This document shows positions 25,214 through 33,965 of a stretch of 64,000 nt of DNA, piece after piece. Made by a program: the position numbers and the translations under genes. Each line of letters begins with the position of its first letter. Position 1 is the stretch's first letter. The DNA lies in the NCBI RefSeq assembly GCF_019703875.1, contig NZ_AP024110.1, positions 1,116,001-1,180,000 of the forward strand, read 5' to 3'. Source of the stretch: Methyloradius palustris. GTDB taxonomy: Bacteria > Pseudomonadota > Gammaproteobacteria > Burkholderiales > Methylophilaceae. The notes under the pieces are model-generated. The model made no database searches, was not told the origin of the DNA, and saw nothing but the letters and a program-made list of their open reading frames with translations.

Positions 25214-28200
25214 ATGAAATGCCATAAGGCTGGCAAATTGAAACAGCATCTCCGAAGTTCGGAACAATTCCGTTCGTCTGTGCTTGTTGCTCGCCATGCC
25301 TTCAACTTGAAGCGTGTTGCCTTCTTTGTTGCGACTGCATTTACCAGTTTGACTGCGATATCACAAGATCTACCGACTGCAGGGCAAGTCATCAGCGGCA
25401 GTGCTTCAATTAGCCAGACTGGTCAAAATCAGACCATTACCCAAACTACCGATAAAGCCATTATCAATTGGGGTTCATTTTCAATCGGTTCTTCATCCAG
25501 CGTTAATTTTGTGCAACCAGGCAGCAATAGCGTGGTGCTTAATCGCGTAACAGGTGGTGACCCTTCGAGCATATTGGGGTCGTTGTCGGCGAATGGTAAG
25601 GTTTTTCTAGTCAACCCCAACGGCATATTCTTTGGCTTTGGTTCCAGCGTTGATACTGCAGGTCTAGTGGCGACAACCATGTCGATCTCAGATTCTGATT
25701 TCTTATCCAATCATTACAGTTTTGAACGTAATAGCGCCGCATCAATTGAAAACGCGGGCGTAATCACTATTCGTGGTGGTGGCTATGCCTTGCTGGCTGC
25801 TGATAAAGTCAGCAATAGCGCGACAGGCCAAATTAACGCAACCAAAGGCAATGTCGGGCTAATATCTGCAGACCGTGTAACGATTGAAACCCAGAGCGAT
25901 GGCTTGGTGGGTTTCTCAGTAGAAGGTAGTGCATTACGTCAGATCGCCAGTGTAGAGAATGCTGGCTTGATCACTGCTGATGGCGGCAAGATTGTGATGT
26001 CAGCCCGCAGTACAAACGAGCTGACAGGCATGGTAGTCAACAACACTGGTGTGCTACGAGCACAAAGCATTGATGAACGAGATGGGGCAGTGATTCTCTC
26101 TGCATCCTCTGGGGTGACCAAGTCCACAGGGTCGATTAACACTAGCGGTAAACGCGGCGGCACCATACAAGTCACCAATGATCAGGGCGTTGCCGCTGTA
26201 TCGGGGCAGTTAGCCGCTACAGGCACAACTGGCGCAGGCGGCAGCATCATAGTTGCAGGTAAACAAACTGGTGTATTTGCCGACTCCACGCTGGATGTTA
26301 CTGGCGCGACAGGGGGGCAGGTGAGGGTCGGTGGCGATTTTCATGGTGCTACAACTGCTGGTCAGGTTTCAGACAACACCTATGTGGCTGGTAGTGCCAA
26401 TCTGCTAGCGAATGGCTTAGCCGGTAACGGCGGTTCAGTGGTTGTTTGGGCGAATGACGCCACTCGATTTGATGGCTTTATTTCGGCAAAAGGAACTGGC
26501 ACAGGTGCAGGTGGCAATGCCGAAGTATCAGGCAAGCAAAATCTTGTATTCAATGGCTTTGCTGATTTAACCGCACTCTCTCAACAATACGGCACTTTAT
26601 TGCTCGACCCCAGCACCATTACGATCACTGCGGGGGCTGCTGCTTCAGGTTCACTTGATACTGAATTTGGTAATGCACCAGCCAACCAGATTCTGGTGGC
26701 GACTGCTGACAACGGCGGCAATACGATTTCAAGAGGTACATTACAAGCAGCAGTCGCTGGCGCAGACGTGGTGTTAGAGGCCACTGGGTTAATTACATTA
26801 GCGGATTTGGGCGGCGGGACTTTAAGTATGGCGCAGACCAGTTCAGGCAGCTTACGCTTAACTTCCACCACTACTGGTGGGGTGACCTTTGCCAACAAAG
26901 CCGATACGATCTCGACTCAGGGTGCCAATATTACGGTTGAATCGTTGGGTACTGGAGTGATTGATATTGGTAATCTTTCGTCTGGCTCTGGCAGCATTTC
27001 TCTGACTGCTAACAGTAATAGTGCCAACGCAATTACCACTGGCAATCTAAGTACCACAGCTACTGGATCAGTTACCTATAACACCTTTGGTGGCATTGCT
27101 CAGATCGCTAACACCAAGATAACGGCTGATAGTGTCGTGATTAGCAAGGCTAGTAATGTAGCGTTGACTCAAGCCAATTTAGTTAATAAGTTATCAGCCA
27201 CCAATATCAGCGGCACAAGTTTCAATTTCAAATCAATGAATGATCTGACCGTCAATCAATTGGCTGCCACGAATGCCAGTTCAAGTGTGGTGGTGGAGTC
27301 AGACAAGAAAATAACGCTGGCAAACTTGGGCGGCACTACAAGAGCCGTTGCGGGTGCATTGCGTTTAACCTCAGACACATCTGGCGGGGTGGAGTTTGCA
27401 AATACGGCCGATACGATTGCTTCAGGCGGAAGTCTTACCATTGAGGCGCTAGGTACAGCGGGCGGCGCTGGCATCATAAATGTAGGTAATCTTTCTGCAA
27501 GCAATGGTGCGGCTATATCTCTTAAATCAAATAGCAACAACGTGCAGGCGATTACAGCTGGTAATCTGAATACCACAGGCACCGTTTTTTACAATACCGC
27601 TGGTGGAATTTGGCAGATACCTGTCAGCCATATCACGGCCAATAGTGTGGTTGTCACAAATGCTAACAAGGTTGATCTAGGTCAGGATAATCAGGTTAAC
27701 CAGTTTGCTGCCAATGTCACGGGAACAGCTAGCAGCCCTAATGGTGTTGATTTTAGGTCAGTCAATGACTTGGTGGTCAATACTGTATCGGTTAGTGGCG
27801 CAGCTAATGCCGATATTAAAATTGTATCGACAGGAAACATGACCGTGACTGGTGCAGTGACTGCTCTTGCAAATAATGGCGCAGCCAATGCTACCTCACC
27901 CGCTACTGTTGCACTGACTTCGTCAGGCAATATGACCATTAACAATAATGTGCTGGCACAGGGTGGTGGCAGTTTTGGCGTTGAAGCAGCTAAAGTTTCG
28001 CTGATATCCACCAATGCTTCTATTACGCAATCAGCCACCAATAATAATCTAATCAAGGCTTATGATACTGCAGTGCAGCAGGCTGACAGTACTCAGCTGG
28101 CACACTCTGCAACTGTGTTGATACAGGCAGATAACGGGAGTGTCAGTACCAAGCAGGTGTTGGCAGAATCCACGGGCGGGCGTTCACAAGTCAATATCAA

Positions 28201-31200
28201 TGCTAAAGGCAGCATGACTGCGACGGGGACTATCACCTCAAAAGGTGCATCCCAACCGGGCGTTAACATCAACACTCAATTCAATGGTGGTAATGGCAAC
28301 ATTGATACATCTGCCGCTGTGATTAAAACAGAACAAACGGCAGAGCGAGTTATTCCCTCTACTGGAGTTAATAACCCGATTACTTATGCTGATATTAACA
28401 AGCAGGTTAGTAATGTTGCTGGGGCTAGTGATGTTGGTGGGGTAAGTGTTGCTGGCAACACTATGAATTTGGGTGCGATGAGCATGGTGAGTACTGCAGC
28501 CAGCGGCCAAGCACTGTATGGAATCTCAACCAATTCAAACGGCAATACTACTTTTAACCAAGCGGTTTCAACTAATTCTGCAGTGGGCATCACTATTTCT
28601 ACGCCCAACGATACGATTATCAAAACGGCTGGTAGTGGTTCCTTAAATGCAAACTCATTGGGCATTAAAGGTGATCGTGACAAAGCAGTATTTAGTCTGG
28701 CAACCAATATTTCTACCTTGACTGCCCTCGGAGGGAAAGCGGTAGATATTGATAACAGCAGTCATGGCAGTGGCGTCTTGACGATCAGCGCACTTGGCCA
28801 GATTGCCGATGCTTACACTGAACAAAACACAGGTACGCAGATTGCCGCAACCAATAAGCCGGTTGGTGCTGTGCGTATTAAATCGCAAAACATTAAGTTG
28901 TTGAGTATGGATAATCGCTCAACCAATACCTATGCTTTTGACGGTAGCAGCAATGTCGTTGCGCAAAATAGCGGTGGCTCTGCCAGACAGGATTTGATAT
29001 TCATTGCAAATAACTTGGATTTTGTGCAGGGCACAATCAGTACGGGTGCAAAAACTTATGTGAATCTGAGGCCTTTTACCGATACGCGTAATATCCAGCT
29101 CGCCTACAATGCGCCGAGCGTTGCTGATGTGAATACAACATACTATGTCAGTAACCTTGCAAAGAGCGGCTTGCTAGACCAGTTCAACCCTTCAAGTACT
29201 ATTTTGTTTGGTGGTTCGGGTTATAACGGCAATATCAGCGTGGGCTATGCCACTGACACGTCGGCACAGCAAATATCCCTTGGTGATATGACGCTCTATT
29301 TTGAAACATTAGGGCGTTTTTATAATAACTATGCCTTCAATCCTGATTCTCCAGCTACATGGAACAACAGTAGTAACTTGTCTGCACCATATTCACCTTC
29401 ACCAGCATTTATATGTGGTATTGCAAGCTTGCCTTGCCTGACAAAAATGACTACAACGAATTCCAAGATTTATATTAAGGATTCATTGCAGCAAGGTAAT
29501 GCGGCAAGCCCTACCAGAAACATCGTGCTTAATGGCGTTAACACAACCAGCGTCGGCGGCACTGTGCCACCTAGCAGCAGTCAAACTGGCAGCGGTACTG
29601 GTGGTGGTAACAGCAATAATAATGGTGGCAATAACGGCGGTGGTTCAAGCAGCAATGATAATGATTCAGGCCCAGGCGGTACAAATGCGCCAGAACCCAA
29701 TAACGGCGGCGGTAATGAAACTGCAAACCCGCCTGGCTCTGGCACAACACAAGCAGCGAATAATCCAGGGCAGGTGACAGGTAATCCAGGTGGTAATAAT
29801 GGTACGCCTTCTGACCCATCGACTCCTGGCACTCAGGCTGGTAATCCTAACGATACATTAGGTACGCCAGCAGATGGCTTGGCAGGTGGTGGCCAATTCA
29901 GTGGTAACGACCCTGGCTACAGTAACCCGATACAAAATGGTGGCCAAACATCTAACCCACCGAGCAACAACAGCAACCCTACTGGTGGCGGTACCCTTAC
30001 GGATGGCAGTACTCCAGGGAGCACACCGCCAAGCAATCAGAACGGTAATAACCCTGTTGCTGATAACACAAACAATAATAATGGGTTCACTGGTGGTGGC
30101 AACAACGGCAACAATAACAGCAACCCAGTAAACAATAACACTGGCGGTGGAACGTTGAGCGATGGCACAAACCCTGCCAATAATAATCCTGGGAATACCC
30201 AGACAGCTGATAACGGCAATAATGGATTCAATGGCGGCGGTACTAACAGCAATAATAACAACAGTAATAATTCCGGTACCAACAATACTGGTGGCGCTAC
30301 CCTAAGTGATGGCACTTTACCGGGCGGTAATCAGTCAGGTAATAACAGTAATGGTAATACGCAGGTTGCTGATAACACGAATAACAATGGCTTTACTGGC
30401 GGCGGGAATAACAATAGCAATTCATCTGGTTCGAGCGGAAATACATCAGGTGGGGCGACCTTGAGTGATGGCTCTAATACTGGAACTGGTGGCAATACAC
30501 AAACCGCGAATAATGGAACGGGTAGTAGCGGCGCTAATAACAATTCAAACAATGGCAGTTCAAATGCTGGGAATTCAAATTCCAGTGGTTCAACGACCCC
30601 AGGCAATAATCAAACTGCCAGCAACCAGAATAACAACGGGTTCTCAGGCGGCGGTAGCAGTTCAAATGGTAGCGGCACTAATAATAGTAATTTTGGCGAT
30701 AATGCTGGCGGCGCAACCTTTAGCGATGGTTCTGGTGTGACCAATACATCAGGCGGTACGCAGTTTGCTGGCAATAGTCAAACTGGCGGTAGCGCTTCGA
30801 ATAACGGCGGTAGTACTAATACCTCTGGCACCTCAAGTGCTGGCACAACTACCAATACAAGTGGGTCTTCCAGCAACAGTGGCTCCGGTAGCAGCGCTGC
30901 CAATACCCAGACTAGCAACAACAATCAGAATAACTCCAATGGATTTAGTGGCGGCGCTAGCAGCGGTAGTAATCTTGCCAATAATAATTTTGGGGATAGC
31001 GCTGGCGGTGGAACATTTAGCGATGGTTCGGCCGCGGGTGGCGGTTCAACGCAGTTTGCTGGCAACAATCAAAGTGGCGGTGGTTCAAGTAGTTCTAGCG
31101 CTGGTAGCTCAAGTTCTGGCAGTTCAACTTCTGGTTCTGGTACCGTTGCCGGTTCAAACGGCTTTAATGGTGGAGGTAGTAGCACAGCTAGCAACACGTC

Positions 31201-31768
31201 AAGCGCTGGAAGTAATTCCGCAAATAGTTCAAGCGGGAATGCTAACGGATTTTCGGGAGGGGCTAGTGGCACAAATGGGGGCAGCAGTAATGTAGCCAAT
31301 AATAGCTTTGGCGACTCTTCTGGTGGAGCTTCCTTTAGTGATGGCTCGAGTGCAAATGGTAGCGGATCAACACAATTTGCAAGTAATAACAAGGGTTCAA
31401 GCAATGGCCAGGATGGCAATTCAAATTCTTCGTCATCAAGTAGTACGAATAGCAATAGTGGCAGCGCAAACAATTCGGCTGGAACAGTTGATCAAAACAC
31501 TAGTGCTGATGCAGATAATCCATTTGCTGGTGGTGCAGGTGGTGGTTCAACCAGTGATGCAAAGCTGGTCGCACAAAATGATGCTAATCAAGCTGAAAGC
31601 TATCCACCTTGTGAAGATGAAAGTCAGTCAGTTAAAACAGTCTCCAAGGCTGGGCAGCCTAATGGGGATATGATTCAGATGAAAGCAACAGGCATGAGAC
31701 TAAGGCAAAATACAGGGACGGTGTCTGAACAGAGGGCAAGTTGCAAAGCTTCTACCAAGGTGCAATAA
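25214..31768 (+). CDS. Giant two-partner secretion exoprotein (TpsA, filamentous haemagglutinin type) with a repeat-rich tail
   Basis: A 2184-residue secreted protein. An extended signal peptide (about 1-50) precedes the TPS domain (about 51-300), which has the diagnostic NPNGIFF at 134-140; this domain is recognised by the POTRA domains of TpsB. Residues about 300-1440 are a beta-helix region rich in short Gly/Asn/Thr strands and include a 173-residue tandem duplication. Residues about 1449-2115 are almost entirely Asn, Gly, Ser and Thr in diverged repeats. The last 60 or so residues are ordinary in composition and carry two Cys. Such proteins are adhesins or toxins; no toxin domain is visible at the C terminus, so an adhesin or matrix role is more likely. 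The ribosome-binding site is weak. Confidence 0.92.
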   Translation: MKCHKAGKLKQHLRSSEQFRSSVLVARHAFNLKRVAFFVATAFTSLTAISQDLPTAGQVISGSASISQTGQNQTITQTTDKAIINWGSFSIGSSSSVNFVQPGSNSVVLNRVTGGDPSSILGSLSANGKVFLVNPNGIFFGFGSSVDTAGLVATTMSISDSDFLSNHYSFERNSAASIENAGVITIRGGGYALLAADKVSNSATGQINATKGNVGLISADRVTIETQSDGLVGFSVEGSALRQIASVENAGLITADGGKIVMSARSTNELTGMVVNNTGVLRAQSIDERDGAVILSASSGVTKSTGSINTSGKRGGTIQVTNDQGVAAVSGQLAATGTTGAGGSIIVAGKQTGVFADSTLDVTGATGGQVRVGGDFHGATTAGQVSDNTYVAGSANLLANGLAGNGGSVVVWANDATRFDGFISAKGTGTGAGGNAEVSGKQNLVFNGFADLTALSQQYGTLLLDPSTITITAGAAASGSLDTEFGNAPANQILVATADNGGNTISRGTLQAAVAGADVVLEATGLITLADLGGGTLSMAQTSSGSLRLTSTTTGGVTFANKADTISTQGANITVESLGTGVIDIGNLSSGSGSISLTANSNSANAITTGNLSTTATGSVTYNTFGGIAQIANTKITADSVVISKASNVALTQANLVNKLSATNISGTSFNFKSMNDLTVNQLAATNASSSVVVESDKKITLANLGGTTRAVAGALRLTSDTSGGVEFANTADTIASGGSLTIEALGTAGGAGIINVGNLSASNGAAISLKSNSNNVQAITAGNLNTTGTVFYNTAGGIWQIPVSHITANSVVVTNANKVDLGQDNQVNQFAANVTGTASSPNGVDFRSVNDLVVNTVSVSGAANADIKIVSTGNMTVTGAVTALANNGAANATSPATVALTSSGNMTINNNVLAQGGGSFGVEAAKVSLISTNASITQSATNNNLIKAYDTAVQQADSTQLAHSATVLIQADNGSVSTKQVLAESTGGRSQVNINAKGSMTATGTITSKGASQPGVNINTQFNGGNGNIDTSAAVIKTEQTAERVIPSTGVNNPITYADINKQVSNVAGASDVGGVSVAGNTMNLGAMSMVSTAASGQALYGISTNSNGNTTFNQAVSTNSAVGITISTPNDTIIKTAGSGSLNANSLGIKGDRDKAVFSLATNISTLTALGGKAVDIDNSSHGSGVLTISALGQIADAYTEQNTGTQIAATNKPVGAVRIKSQNIKLLSMDNRSTNTYAFDGSSNVVAQNSGGSARQDLIFIANNLDFVQGTISTGAKTYVNLRPFTDTRNIQLAYNAPSVADVNTTYYVSNLAKSGLLDQFNPSSTILFGGSGYNGNISVGYATDTSAQQISLGDMTLYFETLGRFYNNYAFNPDSPATWNNSSNLSAPYSPSPAFICGIASLPCLTKMTTTNSKIYIKDSLQQGNAASPTRNIVLNGVNTTSVGGTVPPSSSQTGSGTGGGNSNNNGGNNGGGSSSNDNDSGPGGTNAPEPNNGGGNETANPPGSGTTQAANNPGQVTGNPGGNNGTPSDPSTPGTQAGNPNDTLGTPADGLAGGGQFSGNDPGYSNPIQNGGQTSNPPSNNSNPTGGGTLTDGSTPGSTPPSNQNGNNPVADNTNNNNGFTGGGNNGNNNSNPVNNNTGGGTLSDGTNPANNNPGNTQTADNGNNGFNGGGTNSNNNNSNNSGTNNTGGATLSDGTLPGGNQSGNNSNGNTQVADNTNNNGFTGGGNNNSNSSGSSGNTSGGATLSDGSNTGTGGNTQTANNGTGSSGANNNSNNGSSNAGNSNSSGSTTPGNNQTASNQNNNGFSGGGSSSNGSGTNNSNFGDNAGGATFSDGSGVTNTSGGTQFAGNSQTGGSASNNGGSTNTSGTSSAGTTTNTSGSSSNSGSGSSAANTQTSNNNQNNSNGFSGGASSGSNLANNNFGDSAGGGTFSDGSAAGGGSTQFAGNNQSGGGSSSSSAGSSSSGSSTSGSGTVAGSNGFNGGGSSTASNTSSAGSNSANSSSGNANGFSGGASGTNGGSSNVANNSFGDSSGGASFSDGSSANGSGSTQFASNNKGSSNGQDGNSNSSSSSSTNSNSGSANNSAGTVDQNTSADADNPFAGGAGGGSTSDAKLVAQNDANQAESYPPCEDESQSVKTVSKAGQPNGDMIQMKATGMRLRQNTGTVSEQRASCKASTKVQ
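26768..27805 (+). repeat. Tandem 519-bp duplication inside tpsA
   Basis: Two diverged copies begin at 26768 and 27287, a period of 173 codons. Landmarks repeat in order: ITLADLGG/ITLANLGG, LRLTS and GGV, ADTI, IGNLS/VGNLS, NSNSANAITTGNL versus NSNNVQAITAGNL, and MNDLTVN/VNDLVVN. It represents an expansion of the beta-helix. Confidence 0.75.
29551..31560 (+). repeat. Low-complexity repeat block encoding the Asn/Gly/Ser tail of TpsA
   Basis: About 2 kb encodes diverged modules built from three recurring words: NGFxGG, GG(A/G)(T/S)(L/F)(S/T)DG and NTQ/TQFA(G/D/S)N. The SDG word occurs seven times, starting near 29983, 30142, 30289, 30448, 30703, 31000 and 31320, so spacing grows from about 150 to about 320 bases. 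Later modules switch from Asn-rich to Ser-rich. The composition opens long false reading frames on both strands. Confidence 0.85.
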
Positions 31769-31782
31769 GCGAGGTGCAATAA
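31758..31782 (+). repeat. Direct repeat duplicating the tpsA stop codon
   Basis: AGGTGCAATAA occurs at 31758-31768, ending in the TAA stop, and again at 31772-31782, three bases later. It looks like a recent 14-base tandem duplication. Confidence 0.6.
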
Positions 31783-31827
31783 ATGCCAGAAAATATCCTA
31801 TATTTTCGCTATTCATTTTGAGAAATA

Positions 31828-31857
31828 TTGTTAAAATCAGGCATGGCTACGTAATAT
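31828..31857 (+). promoter_or_regulatory. Candidate promoter of the Flp pilin gene
   Basis: TTGTTA (31828-31833) and TAATAT (31852-31857) are separated by 18 bases and would start a leader of about 67 bases. The ribosome-binding site GGGGAA lies just before the ATG at 31931. A weak AT-rich hairpin at 31789-31807 may end the tpsA transcript. Confidence 0.4.
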
Positions 31858-31930
31858 TCGGTTATGCTTGTTGGCTGTTGTAAGTAGTGTCTTTGAGTTG
31901 GATTTATTAGTTAAATAATCGGGGAATTAT

Positions 31931-32191
31931 ATGAATATTTTGAATTTGAAAAAACAATCTGGTCAAGGTATGACCGAGTACATCATTATCGTGGCACTGA
32001 TTGCTGTAGCGGCGATCGGTGTATACAGCTACTTTGGCGGTACCATTCGTGCGCAAACGGCAGGTATGGCGCAAGAAATGGCTGGATCTAAAGCACAGAC
32101 CTCACAAACTGCGGCTAAGACTGCTGGTCAAGCTGCTGAAGATACTGGCGTAAAGAAGAAAACCTTGGGTACATACGGTAACGAGCAATAA
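31931..32191 (+). CDS. flp: Flp-family type IVb pilin, major subunit
   Basis: An 86-residue prepilin. The leader MNILNLKKQSG ends in Gly and is followed by QGMTEY, which gives Glu at +5 and Tyr at +6, the Flp hallmark; prepilin peptidase would cut after Gly11. A single hydrophobic helix (about 17-38) follows, then an Ala/Gln/Lys-rich tail with no Cys. It is the first gene of the Tad locus, has its own promoter and a strong terminator after it, and is therefore likely the major, most abundant subunit. The prepilin peptidase gene is not in the window. Confidence 0.92.
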   Translation: MNILNLKKQSGQGMTEYIIIVALIAVAAIGVYSYFGGTIRAQTAGMAQEMAGSKAQTSQTAAKTAGQAAEDTGVKKKTLGTYGNEQ

Positions 32192-32250
32192 TATTGCTTT
32201 CGTTAGTGTTTTTTTACACGGTTTAAGTTTTAAATAATGTATTAATCTAT

Positions 32251-32292
32251 AAATCAGGCTGATAAATTGAGTGTTTTATCAGCCTGATTTTC
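32251..32292 (+). terminator. Strong terminator/attenuator after the Flp pilin gene
   Basis: AAATCAGGCTGATAAA (32251-32266) pairs perfectly over 16 bases with TTTATCAGCCTGATTT (32275-32290) across an eight-base loop; the descending arm ends in TTTT. It lies between the major pilin and the rest of the Tad genes. Confidence 0.8.
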
Positions 32293-32330
32293 CTAGTTTT
32301 CGTTCTATCTACTGAAGGGGAGTTCGGCAG

Positions 32331-33965
32331 ATGAATCAGCGTTTTTCTACCGCTGAACTGGCAATGGCATATCCGCGCAAACAGCGTGGTCAGTCTATTG
32401 TGTTCATTACTGTCACCTCAGTGATTGTTCTGCTTGTAACGCTAGTTACATTCAATAGCGGACAGCTTTCATACCATCGTATCAAATTACAGAATACTGC
32501 CGATGCCGCCGCTTACAGCGCTGCAGTCGCCGAAGCTAGAGACCTCAATTTTGCCGCCTATATGAATCGCGGCATGATTGCTAATCAAGTGGCCGTTGCC
32601 CAGATTGTCAGCTTAACGGGCTGGTCTCGCAATTTTTATGACACCTACAATGGTGAATATGTATCCATTCAGGAAACTATTTCCAGTTTCTCATCATTAA
32701 AAGCCATGTGGTCAACCCCCTTTAATGTAGCCAAGGGTTTTAGTAATGGGATTAAATCTGTGCTTGATCCCGTTGCAGGCCCAGCCGTTAAAGCCATTGA
32801 TTTTCTAATCGACGGGCTGTATTACGCTTCTAAAGCTTATCACTTAGCAGTTGTGGCTAGCATTCCATTGCAGGTCATCCCAAATGTGGTTGAGGCCAAT
32901 GAGCCTGAAGCGAAAGTATCGGATTTTGGCAACCTGGCCTTGGCTGCTTATGCTGCTAACTACTACACGTTTACCAAGAGTTTTTCACCGTCTGGCAACA
33001 CCGATGGCGATGACCGTATGGCTAAAGTGACGCAAGCCTCTACTGATGTCTTTTATAAAGACAGGTCATTACCACCGATTTGGCCACTTCCTATTTTGAT
33101 TGATCCGACCAGGTTGTTTACCTACGGCGTAGGGCCATTACTGATGATGCAGTTTCACTCTGGCGGTAGTGTGCTAAAGAACAATGCCAACGTCGCAGAC
33201 CAGAATATGAAAGGCTGGGATAGCCTGGATTCAACTGGTTTATTTGTCATCATGTGCCTGACTATTCCTGTGTTTGGTATTCCCGTGCCTATTCCATTTC
33301 CATTACCACCTTTACCAGCTGGCGCTGGCGCTGCTGCGGCTGGTAATTCTGCATGGATATCATCACAAGGGCTTGGCTTAAGTAATAACTTTGGGCATCG
33401 CAACCCTGCAAATACAGACGTTGATCCATTGGCTGAGATTCCTTTCGGTGGAGTCCATGTAAATCCGATGACGGCGATTCCAGCCTGGATCAAAGTAGCA
33501 GAAGGGCCAGGTACCAATCTCGATTCAAGGGCGGGTATCCGTGATTACTACGACTTGGCTGCCAATATTAAAACTAATGCGAGCCAACAAGCAAACGCGA
33601 CTAACAAGACCAATTTGAACGATGTTGCGCCTTCCTGGGTGGTAGAAGTTGAAAGACCAAATAGCAGTTTGATTACCTCCAGCACAGGCGATTACACCAT
33701 TGGTGGTGGTTCGGATGGAAAACTGAATTTACCCATGGGTAACCCAAGTAATAATTTACGGGCACTTTCCAAAGCCCAAGCCTATTTCTCACGTCCCAGC
33801 TCAAAATTTGTGCGTGCCCAAGGCAGCCCTGAATGGGGAATATTCAAACGTGACGATGGCAAGACCGAGTGGGGAAGCCTCTATAGCCCATACTGGCAGG
33901 CACGGTTAGTCCCTAACAATATTCTGGAACAGGGTCTTTCAATTCTCGGAACAGGTATTTTGTAG
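32331..33965 (+). CDS. TadG-like Flp pilus assembly protein
   Basis: A 544-residue protein with one N-terminal membrane segment (about 22-45) preceded by RKQRG and then QSIVFITVTSVI, the start of the TadG N-terminal domain. The following QNTADAAAYSAAVAEARDLN is the typical helix after that domain. It lacks Glu at +5, unlike the other pilin-like proteins here. A Pro/Gly/Ala-rich hydrophobic stretch (about 300-340) lies midway. No von Willebrand A domain is recognisable, although larger TadG proteins have one. It is transcribed with the rest of the Tad genes, and the next gene starts on its last base. Confidence 0.8.
   Translation: MNQRFSTAELAMAYPRKQRGQSIVFITVTSVIVLLVTLVTFNSGQLSYHRIKLQNTADAAAYSAAVAEARDLNFAAYMNRGMIANQVAVAQIVSLTGWSRNFYDTYNGEYVSIQETISSFSSLKAMWSTPFNVAKGFSNGIKSVLDPVAGPAVKAIDFLIDGLYYASKAYHLAVVASIPLQVIPNVVEANEPEAKVSDFGNLALAAYAANYYTFTKSFSPSGNTDGDDRMAKVTQASTDVFYKDRSLPPIWPLPILIDPTRLFTYGVGPLLMMQFHSGGSVLKNNANVADQNMKGWDSLDSTGLFVIMCLTIPVFGIPVPIPFPLPPLPAGAGAAAAGNSAWISSQGLGLSNNFGHRNPANTDVDPLAEIPFGGVHVNPMTAIPAWIKVAEGPGTNLDSRAGIRDYYDLAANIKTNASQQANATNKTNLNDVAPSWVVEVERPNSSLITSSTGDYTIGGGSDGKLNLPMGNPSNNLRALSKAQAYFSRPSSKFVRAQGSPEWGIFKRDDGKTEWGSLYSPYWQARLVPNNILEQGLSILGTGIL

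Noticed and set aside
30765..31295. A 176-codon open frame on the plus strand, and several minus-strand frames (for example 30037-30315 and 31069-31473), inside tpsA
   Set aside because: They arise from the Asn/Gly/Ser codon repeats of the tpsA tail, have unnatural composition and no ribosome-binding sites.
29983..31347. Regularly spaced repeats that could suggest a CRISPR array
   Set aside because: The repeats are in-frame coding modules with diverged sequence and variable spacing, and no cas genes are nearby.
25214..31768. TpsA as a contact-dependent growth-inhibition toxin (CdiA type)
   Set aside because: There is no C-terminal toxin module after a VENN-like motif and no immunity gene downstream; the next gene is the Flp pilin.
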